Assembly: GCA_000991805.1 (NCBI GenBank)
Contig: LBSF01000022.1
Coordinates: 1-14,412 of the forward strand
Reading direction: 5' to 3'
Length of the DNA: 14,412 nucleotides
Source: a candidate division WS6 bacterium GW2011_GWC2_36_7
Lineage (GTDB): Bacteria > Patescibacteriota > Dojkabacteria > SC72
The translations under genes were made by a program, and so were the position numbers. Shown here in pieces: positions 1 to 6,596 of the stretch. A model generated the notes under the pieces. It worked only from the letters and a program-made list of their open reading frames with translations, ran no database searches and was not told the DNA's origin. How positions within the stretch are numbered: position 1 is the first letter of the stretch; each line of letters starts with the position of its first letter.

Positions 1-59
1 CAGATAATGACGAAGAACTCGAGGATGATGACTCCGATGAGAAATCTGAAGAGGAATAA
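1..59 (+). CDS. 3' end of an unidentified gene (acidic C-terminal tail)
   Basis: The frame starting at base 3 is open from the window edge to a TAA at 57-59. It encodes about 18 residues that are nearly all Asp, Glu, Ser and Lys, ending in SEEE. Such acidic low-complexity tails are usually disordered and occur on many unrelated proteins, so the tail does not identify the family. The next gene starts 45 bp downstream with its own -10-like box. The frame is inferred only from the tail composition and the in-frame stop; the start lies outside the window. Confidence 0.55.
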   Translation, partial: DNDEELEDDDSDEKSEEE

Positions 60-75
60 TCAAATTGTAAGGTAT

Positions 76-104
76 TTGTAAGAATAGATGTTGTACAATA
101 AACA
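76..104 (+). promoter_or_regulatory. putative promoter of the response regulator gene, -10 against the start codon
   Basis: TACAAT at 94-99 matches the sigma-70 -10 consensus in five of six positions and ends 5 nt before the ATG at 105. The expected transcription start is therefore at or next to the start codon, which would give a leaderless mRNA. TTGTAA copies at 65-70 and 76-81 are not at ideal -35 spacing. No Shine-Dalgarno sequence is present. Confidence 0.45.
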
Positions 105-821
105 ATGATTTCAAAAGCGATAGGACCCAAAGTCTTGTTAGTTGAAGAAAACAACCATTTGTTCAATATACTAAAGCCCTGTTTCTCAAACCACAATGTC
201 CGATTAACTAGAGTAAAGAACATATCAGAAATACTTTCTATCTTGAATAATAAATATTCTTTATTACTTTTAGACATACACTTACCCAATAGTGAAAACC
301 AATTGATGGTGAAAAGAATTCGAGAAGAAAACCTATTTACTCCAATAATTGCTTTTGGACCTAGGAATTCCGATTATGAGATAGAATCCTTTCGTCTTGG
401 AATCAACATTTATCATTCTAAACCTATTCATTGTAAATTATTACAAGCGCAAATATCACAATTAATTTCTTCCTTTGAGAAACCCGTTATTCTTAATATG
501 GGTGACATCCGGATAGAAATATCATCTCATTCCTTTTTTATATTTAATAAGAGAATTCCCCTAACATATCAAGAATTTCATCTCTTGTTTTTATTAATTA
601 TGGCAAATGGTAATATATTAAGTAAAAACACAATTAGTCGTAACTTTACACATAATCATAGAGATGTCAGTTATGCCGCTATCGATACACTTATCAGTCG
701 GATAAGAACAAAGTTACGCCCTCATTTGGAAGATACTTTCATAAAAACGGAATATAAGCTTGGATACCGCATTAATCCTAAGTATTTGAAATCTTTTTGC
801 ATTGAAAAACTCGTAGACTGA
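105..821 (+). CDS. OmpR/PhoB-family response regulator (orphan)
   Basis: A 238-residue two-domain transcription regulator. Residues about 9-125 form a receiver domain: the acidic pair is E14/E15, the predicted phospho-acceptor is D57 in LLLLDIHLP, and the conserved lysine is K106 in SKP. Residues about 130-228 form a winged-helix DNA-binding domain of the OmpR/PhoB type, with LTYQEFHLLFLL before the recognition region and DTLISRIRTKLRP as the probable recognition helix. The conserved Thr/Ser of the TAR motif, which completes phosphorylation switching, is replaced by Gly (G85 in IIAFGPR), though Y103 is kept. No histidine kinase lies in the window, so the partner is encoded elsewhere or the receiver is not conventionally phosphorylated. 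The gene ends in TGA, which supports a standard stop code. Def starts 17 nt downstream. The family call is strong; the target genes are unknown. Confidence 0.85.
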   Translation: MISKAIGPKVLLVEENNHLFNILKPCFSNHNVRLTRVKNISEILSILNNKYSLLLLDIHLPNSENQLMVKRIREENLFTPIIAFGPRNSDYEIESFRLGINIYHSKPIHCKLLQAQISQLISSFEKPVILNMGDIRIEISSHSFFIFNKRIPLTYQEFHLLFLLIMANGNILSKNTISRNFTHNHRDVSYAAIDTLISRIRTKLRPHLEDTFIKTEYKLGYRINPKYLKSFCIEKLVD

Positions 822-838
822 TATGATATACTTATTCT
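802..838 (+). promoter_or_regulatory. putative promoter of the peptide deformylase gene
   Basis: TTGAAA at 802-807 is followed after 19 bp by TATACT at 827-832. The -10 box ends 6 nt before the ATG at 839, so initiation would fall on the start codon. The -35 lies inside the end of the response-regulator gene. The spacer is slightly longer than the ideal 17 bp, so this remains a sequence-based guess. Confidence 0.45.
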
Positions 839-1330
839 ATGGAAAAATCATTTGACATAATAACAATTGCAAAACCAGACCAAGAGAAACTCTTACGTCA
901 GAAGAGTCTTTTGGTTACACCCGATGAACTAAAGAAAAAGGAGTTCAATGAATTTCTTTCAGACCTTTTGTATACAGCACAACATAGTGAAGATCAGGGA
1001 AATGTCCCTGCTGGGGGCATTGCAGCAATACAGGTAGGAAAAAACAAAAGAGTTTTCTATTCCTTGAATTACGATACGGATCAATGGGAGTTATTCATTA
1101 ATCCGACAGTAGAACCACATGGTTTCTTAAAGTTTTCAGGTGAGGAGGGTTGCCTAAGTGTTCCCAAATTAGTTGGGAATGTTTCCAGATACTATAAAAT
1201 CAAAGTACGATTTCAGGATACAAATGGGAATTGGATAACGAAAAAGTACAATGATATAAATGCTGCAAGCATACAGCATGAGATGGATCACTTGGAAGGG
1301 ATCCTGTTCATTGATAGAATGGATAAATAA
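839..1330 (+). CDS. def: peptide deformylase
   Basis: A 163-residue enzyme that removes the formyl group from the N-terminal methionine of new proteins in the cytoplasm. All three family motifs are present. Motif 1 is GGIAAIQ (residues 59-65), with Ile in place of the usual Pro of GxGxAAPQ. Motif 2 is EEGCLSV with metal-binding C105. Motif 3 is QHEMDHLEG, supplying ligands H147 and H151 and catalytic E148. Length is normal for the family (about 150-190). The N-terminal 55 residues are less conserved, as is common. The stop is 23 nt before the next gene, which probably shares its transcript. No Shine-Dalgarno sequence precedes the ATG; the start is supported by the typical N-terminal length and the adjacent -10 box. 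Confidence 0.95.
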   Translation: MEKSFDIITIAKPDQEKLLRQKSLLVTPDELKKKEFNEFLSDLLYTAQHSEDQGNVPAGGIAAIQVGKNKRVFYSLNYDTDQWELFINPTVEPHGFLKFSGEEGCLSVPKLVGNVSRYYKIKVRFQDTNGNWITKKYNDINAASIQHEMDHLEGILFIDRMDK

Positions 1331-1353
1331 AATAAATTCTTTACTGCCAACAG

Positions 1354-2484
1354 ATGAAACAATTACCAATACTTGTAACAACTCTCCTAACATTCTCCCT
1401 GCTCATAACTCCAGTGATGGCCACAACAGATACCTCTGTTTCAGATGTAGTGGGCAACAATAATACTGTCGCTACCAATTCCACCTCTCAGACATCCTCA
1501 GCTGAAATAGATAATGAGATTCAATTGGATATGCCAATACAAACTGACAATCCTAGTACGATAATTACTTTTGTTAATCCAGCCAAGGACAAGAGTTCTA
1601 TTCAATTAGAAATTGATAGCAAGGGTTTCTCAAATATCACAAGTCCATATACATTTTCAGCACTAAGTATTGGCAAGCACACTTTAGAATTTAAATATAA
1701 AGATGAAAATGATACGACTCAAATCTATGATACTTCTATTATTATAATCCCACGCGCACCAATTTTAGGTGCTCCTGTAATAGGAACCGAAGATGTAACA
1801 ATCGCTGGAACAGGTTTAGCTAATTCAGAAGTCATCGTAATCCTTTCAAGTGGTAGCTCTGTATTTACTGAGAACGCAACTATTGATGACGAGGGCCGAT
1901 GGAGTATAAACTTCAAAAAAACTGACTTAACAAAGGATATATATTCTCTGAATGCATATACTCGCAGATATGGGTATGCCAGTAATCTCTCAGAAACGAT
2001 AAAATTTACTCTTGACAGTCATTCTTCCTCTTTTAACTCTAATATCTCGGCATTTAGCCTTAGCAATATCACATTGGAATCTATAACTAATTGGGCGATA
2101 AGCAATCAGACATATCTCATAACTGGCGCATCATGTTTGCTTCTCGGCATAATGTTTGGAATCCTCTTTGTATCAACGAGAAAGAAGAAAATCGTGCAAA
2201 AAGCTGAAAAGAAAGTGGCCGAGGAATTTGTAAAAATAGATCCCAAGGAGAAAGATGTAACACTTCGAGAAAAGTTAATGGGAATGGCAAAGCCAACAAT
2301 ACCTAGCCCAGAGAAAAAAAGAGATGATAAAGATGGGAGGGAAGATAAGGCTGAAGAAAAGACGGAAGAGACAGTTATTAACAAGATTGATTTTCTAAAG
2401 GACTTTAAAAACTTTGACCCTGACAATACAAAAGGCGAGGAGAAAAAATCAACCGTAGAGGTATCTCTTACATCAAAAAAATAA
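1354..2484 (+). CDS. secreted Ig-like-domain protein with C-terminal membrane anchor and charged cytoplasmic tail
   Basis: A 376-residue surface protein of unknown function. Residues 1-24 look like a Sec signal peptide: KQ, then a hydrophobic core, then VMA as a likely signal-peptidase I site. A Thr/Ser/Asn-rich stretch (about 25-65) follows. Two beta-rich segments come next; the second (about 135-220, with APVIGTEDVTIAGTGLANSE and DDEGRWSINF) has the look of a bacterial Ig-like fold. A single membrane helix at about 255-273 is followed by RKKK, so the tail is cytoplasmic. That tail (about 100 residues) is rich in Lys, Glu and Asp and is probably disordered or helical. The layout suggests a cell-surface adhesin or scaffold touching a cytoplasmic partner, but no specific function can be assigned. 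It lies 23 nt after def. Confidence 0.75.
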   Translation: MKQLPILVTTLLTFSLLITPVMATTDTSVSDVVGNNNTVATNSTSQTSSAEIDNEIQLDMPIQTDNPSTIITFVNPAKDKSSIQLEIDSKGFSNITSPYTFSALSIGKHTLEFKYKDENDTTQIYDTSIIIIPRAPILGAPVIGTEDVTIAGTGLANSEVIVILSSGSSVFTENATIDDEGRWSINFKKTDLTKDIYSLNAYTRRYGYASNLSETIKFTLDSHSSSFNSNISAFSLSNITLESITNWAISNQTYLITGASCLLLGIMFGILFVSTRKKKIVQKAEKKVAEEFVKIDPKEKDVTLREKLMGMAKPTIPSPEKKRDDKDGREDKAEEKTEETVINKIDFLKDFKNFDPDNTKGEEKKSTVEVSLTSKK

Positions 2485-2510
2485 ATTTCGTGGTAAAATA
2501 CCAATGATTA
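2485..2510 (+). promoter_or_regulatory. extended -10 promoter of tRNA-Leu(CAG)
   Basis: TAAAAT at 2494-2499, preceded by TGG (2491-2493), gives an extended -10 element. It ends 11 nt before the tRNA start at 2511. The element sits inside a perfect small palindrome, TGGTA-AAA-TACCA (2491-2503). No good -35 is seen; TTACAT at 2469-2474 is 19 bp away. The same TGGTAAAAT sequence precedes mraZ. Confidence 0.5.
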
Positions 2511-2594
2511 GCCAAGGTGGTGAAATTGGTATACACGCTACGTTCAGAACGTAGTCCTAGCAATAGGTTGGGGGTTCAAATCCCCCCCCTGGCA
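2511..2594 (+). tRNA. tRNA-Leu (anticodon CAG)
   Basis: An 84-nt class II tRNA that folds fully. The acceptor arm is GCCAAGG with CCCTGGC, the D stem GTG/CAC, and the anticodon stem CTACG/CGTAG around loop TTCAGAA (anticodon CAG, reading CUG). The long variable arm is CCTA-GCAA-TAGG, and the T arm is GGGGG-TTCAAAT-CCCCC. The discriminator is A73, as expected for leucine. CCA is not encoded and must be added by the nucleotidyltransferase. The acceptor stem has one mismatch, A5-C68. The last base directly abuts the stop codon of the convergent solute-binding-protein gene. Confidence 0.95.
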
Positions 2595-4355
2595 TTAATA
2601 ACTCCAATACCAATCTTCAATATTCCAGTATCGCTCATATGAAAAATTAGTGTTATCTAAATCAACTCCTTTTAACTTGCTATCGAAATAGAATACAAAG
2701 GAAGGATGGTATAAAAATATCACAGGGGCATCCGCCATTAAATATCTTTGAAACTGTAAATATTTTGTTTTCCTTACAGTCTCATTTGTTGTCTTTCTCG
2801 CATCTTCCAATAGAATATCAACCCTTTCATACTGATATCCCGAAAGATTCAAATTAGGGTCATCAACCTTTAGGGAATGCCATAAATTATATTGATCAGG
2901 ATCAACAGTTGTTTCTACCTCATAGAGCAACATCTCAAAATCTCTCTTAGCAATTGTTTGCTGAGATATTTCATTGTAATCCAAGCTATCAGGTTTAATT
3001 ACAATTCCTTCTTTATCAAACAATTTTACAATTGTATCGATCAATCGATTATTTATATCGTTATCTAAATAACTCAAAGTAAAACTAAGAATTTTGTTTT
3101 CCTTTGATTCATAGTAACCTGTCTCTGCATTTTTGGTATAACCAGCCGTTTTTAAGTATGTCACAGCTTTTTCAGGACTATATTCATAGTAGGATATCTC
3201 ATCATTAAATACCCAGGAATCTTCAGGATATGGCCCATGCATTACTGTGCCCTGGATATTTGATTCATGTAACAAAGCGTTCACATCGAGAAGGTAGTTG
3301 ATTCCAATTCTAATGTTTTTGTCCTTTAGATCTTCTTTTCTTAAATTCAGGAAAAGAATTCTGTTTCTAAAATCCTCGGTCTTTGAAAGAACTCCGAAAG
3401 AGGTATATTCCTGCATGAAGGAAAGAGCCTCGTTATCCCAACTACCCAAAGCATCGATATCCCCAACCCTCATAGCAGTTTCCAAAGACGAAAAGTCTGG
3501 ATATATTCGAAGCTCAATATTCTTCAATCTAGGAGAATAGTTATCGTAAGGATTATCTACTAAATAGACAGCATTCTGCTCTTTTTTCTCAATCATATAT
3601 TTTCCACTGCCCATTGCGTTATTCACGAAAGCGGTACGTATTAGACCCAAATCGATATCTTCAAACGCTTTTTGTGGAATAATATATATTGAAACTGCTT
3701 CATAAAAAGTTGGGTTTGCCTCTGTCAAAGTAAACTGCAAAGTTTTATCATCCACCTTAACGATATCAATACCTACCAAGGCTGCCCCCACAGAATCGTC
3801 TTGCGCAAGTAATATCGCAGTGTTAAAGGTAAAAAGCACGTCATCAACAGTAAGCTCGGTTCCATCTTGCCAATATAAACCTTCATCAACAGTAAAGATA
3901 TACGTCAGACTATCTTTTGACGCTGTCCATGCTTTTGCAACGCCTGGTTCTGGTTTCCCATTTTTATCAATATACACAAATTTCTCAAATATTAGGCTGT
4001 CAATTGCCTTGTCTACATAGTTTGTAGTGGCAAAGAGAGGATTAAACGAGGATAGGGCACCAACCATACCTTCCGTGTATCTATCATTGGAAAACGCACC
4101 TTTCTTTAATACGTTTGCAAAAACATTCGATTGCAGGAATAGTATAAAAAGAAAAGCCATTAGAGAAAAAAGAAAAATATAGCTGAATGGAACCGCACCC
4201 TTAAAGATCTTTTCAATCACATTGGGATAATTCCACAAACCATCTCTCCAATCCTTTGAGTCATCATGAGCTTCAACCATCTTGAGATTCTTAAACTCGT
4301 TCAGGGCGTCCCTCATGGACAAAGCACTTTTTTGTTCTTTCGTATTTGATTTCAT
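2595..4355 (-). CDS. membrane-anchored family-5 (oligopeptide-type) ABC solute-binding protein
   Basis: A 586-residue extracytoplasmic substrate-binding protein of the SBP_bac_5 (OppA/DppA/NikA) type. Residues 1-53 are hydrophilic and presumably cytoplasmic. One membrane helix at about 54-75 (FLFSLMAFLFILFL) acts as an uncleaved signal anchor, and no lipobox cysteine is seen. The binding domain covers about 95-570: FNPLFATTNY near its start, then LTYIFTVDEGLYWQDGTELT and VDDVLFTFNTA, a classical family signature, and APVIFLYHPS near the C-terminus. Such proteins normally deliver peptides to a permease/ATPase set, but none is encoded here. SecG lies 11 nt upstream on the same strand, so the two are probably co-transcribed. 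Direct anchoring replaces the lipoprotein anchor usual in Gram-positive relatives. The ligand cannot be told from sequence. Confidence 0.85.
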   Translation of the reverse strand: MKSNTKEQKSALSMRDALNEFKNLKMVEAHDDSKDWRDGLWNYPNVIEKIFKGAVPFSYIFLFSLMAFLFILFLQSNVFANVLKKGAFSNDRYTEGMVGALSSFNPLFATTNYVDKAIDSLIFEKFVYIDKNGKPEPGVAKAWTASKDSLTYIFTVDEGLYWQDGTELTVDDVLFTFNTAILLAQDDSVGAALVGIDIVKVDDKTLQFTLTEANPTFYEAVSIYIIPQKAFEDIDLGLIRTAFVNNAMGSGKYMIEKKEQNAVYLVDNPYDNYSPRLKNIELRIYPDFSSLETAMRVGDIDALGSWDNEALSFMQEYTSFGVLSKTEDFRNRILFLNLRKEDLKDKNIRIGINYLLDVNALLHESNIQGTVMHGPYPEDSWVFNDEISYYEYSPEKAVTYLKTAGYTKNAETGYYESKENKILSFTLSYLDNDINNRLIDTIVKLFDKEGIVIKPDSLDYNEISQQTIAKRDFEMLLYEVETTVDPDQYNLWHSLKVDDPNLNLSGYQYERVDILLEDARKTTNETVRKTKYLQFQRYLMADAPVIFLYHPSFVFYFDSKLKGVDLDNTNFSYERYWNIEDWYWSY

Positions 4356-4366
4356 AATCTACTCAA

Positions 4367-4597
4367 TTATGCAGAGTATTTTAGAATTAGTAGTGAGAGT
4401 ATAACCAGAACAAGTATTAAACCTATGGTTAGATAATACAGGACTTTTTCCAATCCTCGTTTTGTTCTAAATACTTCACCACCACCACCAAACATTTTAC
4501 CCAAACCCTCAGCACGGTTCTGAAGTAATACAGTGATTACTAAAGCACCACATACAACGATTTGAGATATTAAAAATATTTTTAATGTGTTATCCAT
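4367..4597 (-). CDS. secG: SecG, preprotein translocase subunit
   Basis: A 76-residue subunit of the SecYEG channel that assists SecA-driven export. It has the family topology: membrane helix about 6-24, a short cytoplasmic loop, and a second helix about 53-73. The loop carries the signature: LLQNRAEGLG, then a Gly-rich stretch (FGGGGEVF), then RGLEKVLYYLT. The length is typical (70-110). It precedes the membrane-anchored solute-binding protein and follows a small membrane protein gene, whose stop codon overlaps its -10 box. The start is set by a perfect TATAAT 7 nt upstream and by the usual distance to helix 1. Confidence 0.92.
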   Translation of the reverse strand: MDNTLKIFLISQIVVCGALVITVLLQNRAEGLGKMFGGGGEVFRTKRGLEKVLYYLTIGLILVLVILSLLILKYSA

Positions 4598-4610
4598 AAA
4601 TGCTATTATA
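4598..4610 (-). promoter_or_regulatory. -10 box of secG, 7 nt from the start codon
   Basis: On the minus strand a perfect TATAAT (4605-4610) is followed by 7 nt and the secG ATG. It overlaps the stop codon (4606-4608) of the upstream gene. No good -35 is visible. The spacing predicts transcription starting at the start codon. Confidence 0.55.
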
Positions 4611-5013
4611 CACTATCTAATTCTTTGTAGATAGAACAAATTAAGGCAGAAAGGAGGGAGACTCCAGCAATAGTAATCATCGGTGTAACTGAAAAACTCG
4701 CTATTTCTATTGTTCCCCAACTAATTCCTTCAAATATGTATGGATTAATATATAGCCCTGTCATGAATGTTTTCAAAAGAAAGAAAACACCAATCAGCAA
4801 TATGATAGACATTAAGAAATGCGTAGGAAAATTGGCCTTAACGGTTAAGAATTTTAATAATGGTCCAGCTACCATTACTGTCAATGTTAAGATCAGTATT
4901 GAAACAAAAAAATACAACGGTATAGTAGGTAACACAATTCCTTTGTTAAACAATCCTATGACAAAGTAGAGGATTAAAAAGTATACAAACAAAGATTTAA
5001 TAAATTGCTTCAT
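4606..5013 (-). CDS. small four-helix integral membrane protein
   Basis: A 135-residue protein dominated by four hydrophobic helices (about 8-24, 29-50, 64-84 and 105-127), with short loops and a charged C-terminus (YKELDSV). The size and the GPLLKFLTVKANFPTHFLMS segment between helices 2 and 3 recall the phage-holin-4 superfamily of small four-helix proteins common in bacterial chromosomes. The resemblance is only by eye and is not a firm assignment. It is the first gene of a minus-strand cluster with secG and the solute-binding protein, and is divergent from pyruvate kinase across 96 bp. A weak TTTACT (minus strand, 5021-5026) lies 7 nt before the ATG. Function unknown. Confidence 0.7.
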   Translation of the reverse strand: MKQFIKSLFVYFLILYFVIGLFNKGIVLPTIPLYFFVSILILTLTVMVAGPLLKFLTVKANFPTHFLMSIILLIGVFFLLKTFMTGLYINPYIFEGISWGTIEIASFSVTPMITIAGVSLLSALICSIYKELDSV

Positions 5014-5060
5014 ATTTAGCAGTAAAAATATTAAGACATAAATAATATATCACACCATCA

Positions 5061-5109
5061 TAGACATGAATAGTTACTTTAAGTATACTAGAAATATCAA
5101 ACCTGCCTA
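5061..5109 (+). promoter_or_regulatory. sigma-70-type promoter of pyruvate kinase
   Basis: TAGACA at 5061-5066 and TATACT at 5084-5089 are separated by exactly 17 bp; each matches its consensus in five of six positions. Transcription would start around 5096, leaving a leader of about 13 nt before the ATG at 5110. The leader contains no purine-rich ribosome-binding site. This is the best-formed promoter for a protein gene in the window. Confidence 0.6.
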
Positions 5110-6468
5110 ATGAAAAATTATTCTAAAACTAAAATAATAGCCACTATTGGACCATCTTCTTGGGATGCTCCTGTATTAAAGGAGATGTATTCTGCTGGAA
5201 TGGATATTGCTCGAATAAATGCTTCCTTTGCCGATTTTGCAGAGTTGGAAAGAGTTTCAAACACACTAAGAACAACATCACCACGAATTGGAATCATGCT
5301 TGATACCCAGGGACATAAGATAAGAGTAACTGGATTAGAACATGAAATACAAATAGAAGGGGAAATTTCAATTCCAAATACTTTCGATATTACATACCCA
5401 GATTTATACAAGGACGTATCTGTTGGAACAAGAATTCTCTTAGATGATGGAAATATTCAATTAGTTGTTAAAGCTATACAAGATATCGAAGTAATATGTA
5501 CTGTAATACAACCTGGCATATTGAAACCAAACAAGACTGTAAATATTCCCGATGTTAACTTAAACTTTCCAGCTATAACAGAAAAAGATAAAGCCGACAT
5601 TCTCTTTGCCGTAGAACATAGATTTGATTTTCTCTCTCTTTCCTTTGTAAGAAACAGGGAAGACATATTGACTGTGAGAGAATTAATCGGTGACAGTAAT
5701 ATCAAATTAATAGCTAAGATTGAGAATGTACAAGGAGTAGAGAACTTTGATGAAATACTTGCCGCAACTGATGCCATTATGATTGCGAGAGGTGATTTAG
5801 GTATTGAAATACCATTTGAAAAGGTTCCAATATTACAAAAGCAATTTATATACAAATGTCGACAAGCAGGGAAACCCGTTATCGTTGCTACTCAAATGCT
5901 TGAATCTATGAAAGAGTCCATTCAACCTACTAGGGCGGAGATTTCAGACGTTGCGAATGCTGTAATTTCAGCAGAGACTTCTACAGGGAGAAATCCCGTT
6001 GTGGCTGTTGCTACTATGCAAAAAATTGCAAAGGAGGCCGAATCAGTATTACAACAAAGCCCAATATATGGGCATACGTCAGCACCTTTAGAAGTTGATG
6101 AATTGTGTAGGAATCTATGTGATATTTCTGAGAGTATGAAATTGAAGGGTATTGTAGTTATATCCAATACAGGACAAACAGTGTTAAGTCTTTCAAGGCA
6201 TAGACCCAATGCTCCTATATGGGAGATTAGTAGTTCGTTAGAACAGATTAGACACGATTCCTTACTTAATGGGGTTACAGGTTTCTTTCTTAAAGATTTA
6301 CCTCAGGATCGAGATGAGTGTACTCAGCATGCTGTGGAAGTGGTTTATGCACAAGGGGAGTTGGATTTAAACGATAAAGTTGCTATTATTAGCGGTAGTT
6401 CTATAAGACATAACACAACTGATGCTATTTTAGAGATAGTTCAAGTTAAGAATGTCTTATCCAGATAA
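5110..6468 (+). CDS. pyk: pyruvate kinase (with an 8-residue internal gap)
   Basis: A 452-residue glycolytic enzyme transferring phosphate from phosphoenolpyruvate to ADP. Conserved features in order: KIIATIGPSS (8-17); R35, N37 and S39 in ARINASF (substrate and K+ site); D65/T66 in LDTQGHKIR; a complete B domain with LLDDGNIQL; SLSFVRNREDI; K203 and E205 in LIAKIEN; D229 in ARGDLGIEIP; and GKPVIVATQMLESM with PTRAEISDVAN. The C-terminal regulatory-type domain is present. After DVANAV the family normally reads LDGTDAVMLSGET; here it goes straight to ISAET (286-290), so eight residues are missing just before barrel strand 8, while the catalytic-site Thr (T290) is kept. Usual length is about 470. 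The substitutions NFSHG to NASFA and GP to GH are also unusual. tRNA-Cys follows 3 nt after the stop. The identity is secure; full activity is likely but unproven. Confidence 0.93.
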   Translation: MKNYSKTKIIATIGPSSWDAPVLKEMYSAGMDIARINASFADFAELERVSNTLRTTSPRIGIMLDTQGHKIRVTGLEHEIQIEGEISIPNTFDITYPDLYKDVSVGTRILLDDGNIQLVVKAIQDIEVICTVIQPGILKPNKTVNIPDVNLNFPAITEKDKADILFAVEHRFDFLSLSFVRNREDILTVRELIGDSNIKLIAKIENVQGVENFDEILAATDAIMIARGDLGIEIPFEKVPILQKQFIYKCRQAGKPVIVATQMLESMKESIQPTRAEISDVANAVISAETSTGRNPVVAVATMQKIAKEAESVLQQSPIYGHTSAPLEVDELCRNLCDISESMKLKGIVVISNTGQTVLSLSRHRPNAPIWEISSSLEQIRHDSLLNGVTGFFLKDLPQDRDECTQHAVEVVYAQGELDLNDKVAIISGSSIRHNTTDAILEIVQVKNVLSR

Positions 6469-6471
6469 CAC

Positions 6472-6547
6472 GGTGACGTAGCCAAGTTGGTTAAGGCCGC
6501 GGTCTGCAAAACCGCTATCATGGGTCCGAATCCCATCGTCACCTCCA
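6472..6547 (+). tRNA. tRNA-Cys (anticodon GCA), CCA encoded
   Basis: A 76-nt cloverleaf: acceptor GGTGACG/CGTCACC (all seven pairs), D stem GCC/GGC, and anticodon stem GCGGT/ACCGC around loop CTGCAAA (anticodon GCA). The discriminator is U73, the cysteine identity base, and CCA is encoded at 6545-6547. The T arm is ATGGG-TCCGAAT-CCCAT, so position 55 is C where almost all elongator tRNAs have U (pseudouridine). It begins 3 nt after the pyk stop with no room for its own promoter, so it is probably cut from the pyk transcript. Confidence 0.95.
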
Positions 6548-6555
6548 TTTATATG

Positions 6556-6596
6556 TTGAAAATAGGGACCTTTTAGATTAGAATAGCGTAAATTAT
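6556..6596 (+). promoter_or_regulatory. promoter of tRNA-Leu(TAA)
   Basis: TTGAAA (6556-6561) and TAGAAT (6579-6584) are separated by the ideal 17 bp. The predicted start near 6591 is about 6 nt before the mature 5' end of the tRNA. It lies in the 49-bp spacer between the two tRNA genes. Confidence 0.65.

Noticed and set aside
819..821. Possible TGA recoding (Gly or Trp), known in some candidate phyla
   Set aside because: TGA here cleanly ends a full-length OmpR-type regulator, and none of the conserved enzymes in the window has an in-frame TGA.
2106..2504. Minus-strand open frame of 132 codons opposite the tail of the Ig-like protein gene
   Set aside because: Low-complexity Ser/Phe-rich translation that mirrors the Lys/Glu codons of the sense gene, whose signal peptide, helix and tail are coherent.
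5457..5855. Minus-strand open frame of 132 codons inside pyk
   Set aside because: Antisense to conserved pyruvate kinase motifs with no domain signal.
5955..5975. Frameshift explanation for the missing residues in pyruvate kinase
   Set aside because: The frame is unchanged on both sides and conserved motifs resume at once, so it is an in-frame gap of 24 bp, not a frameshift.
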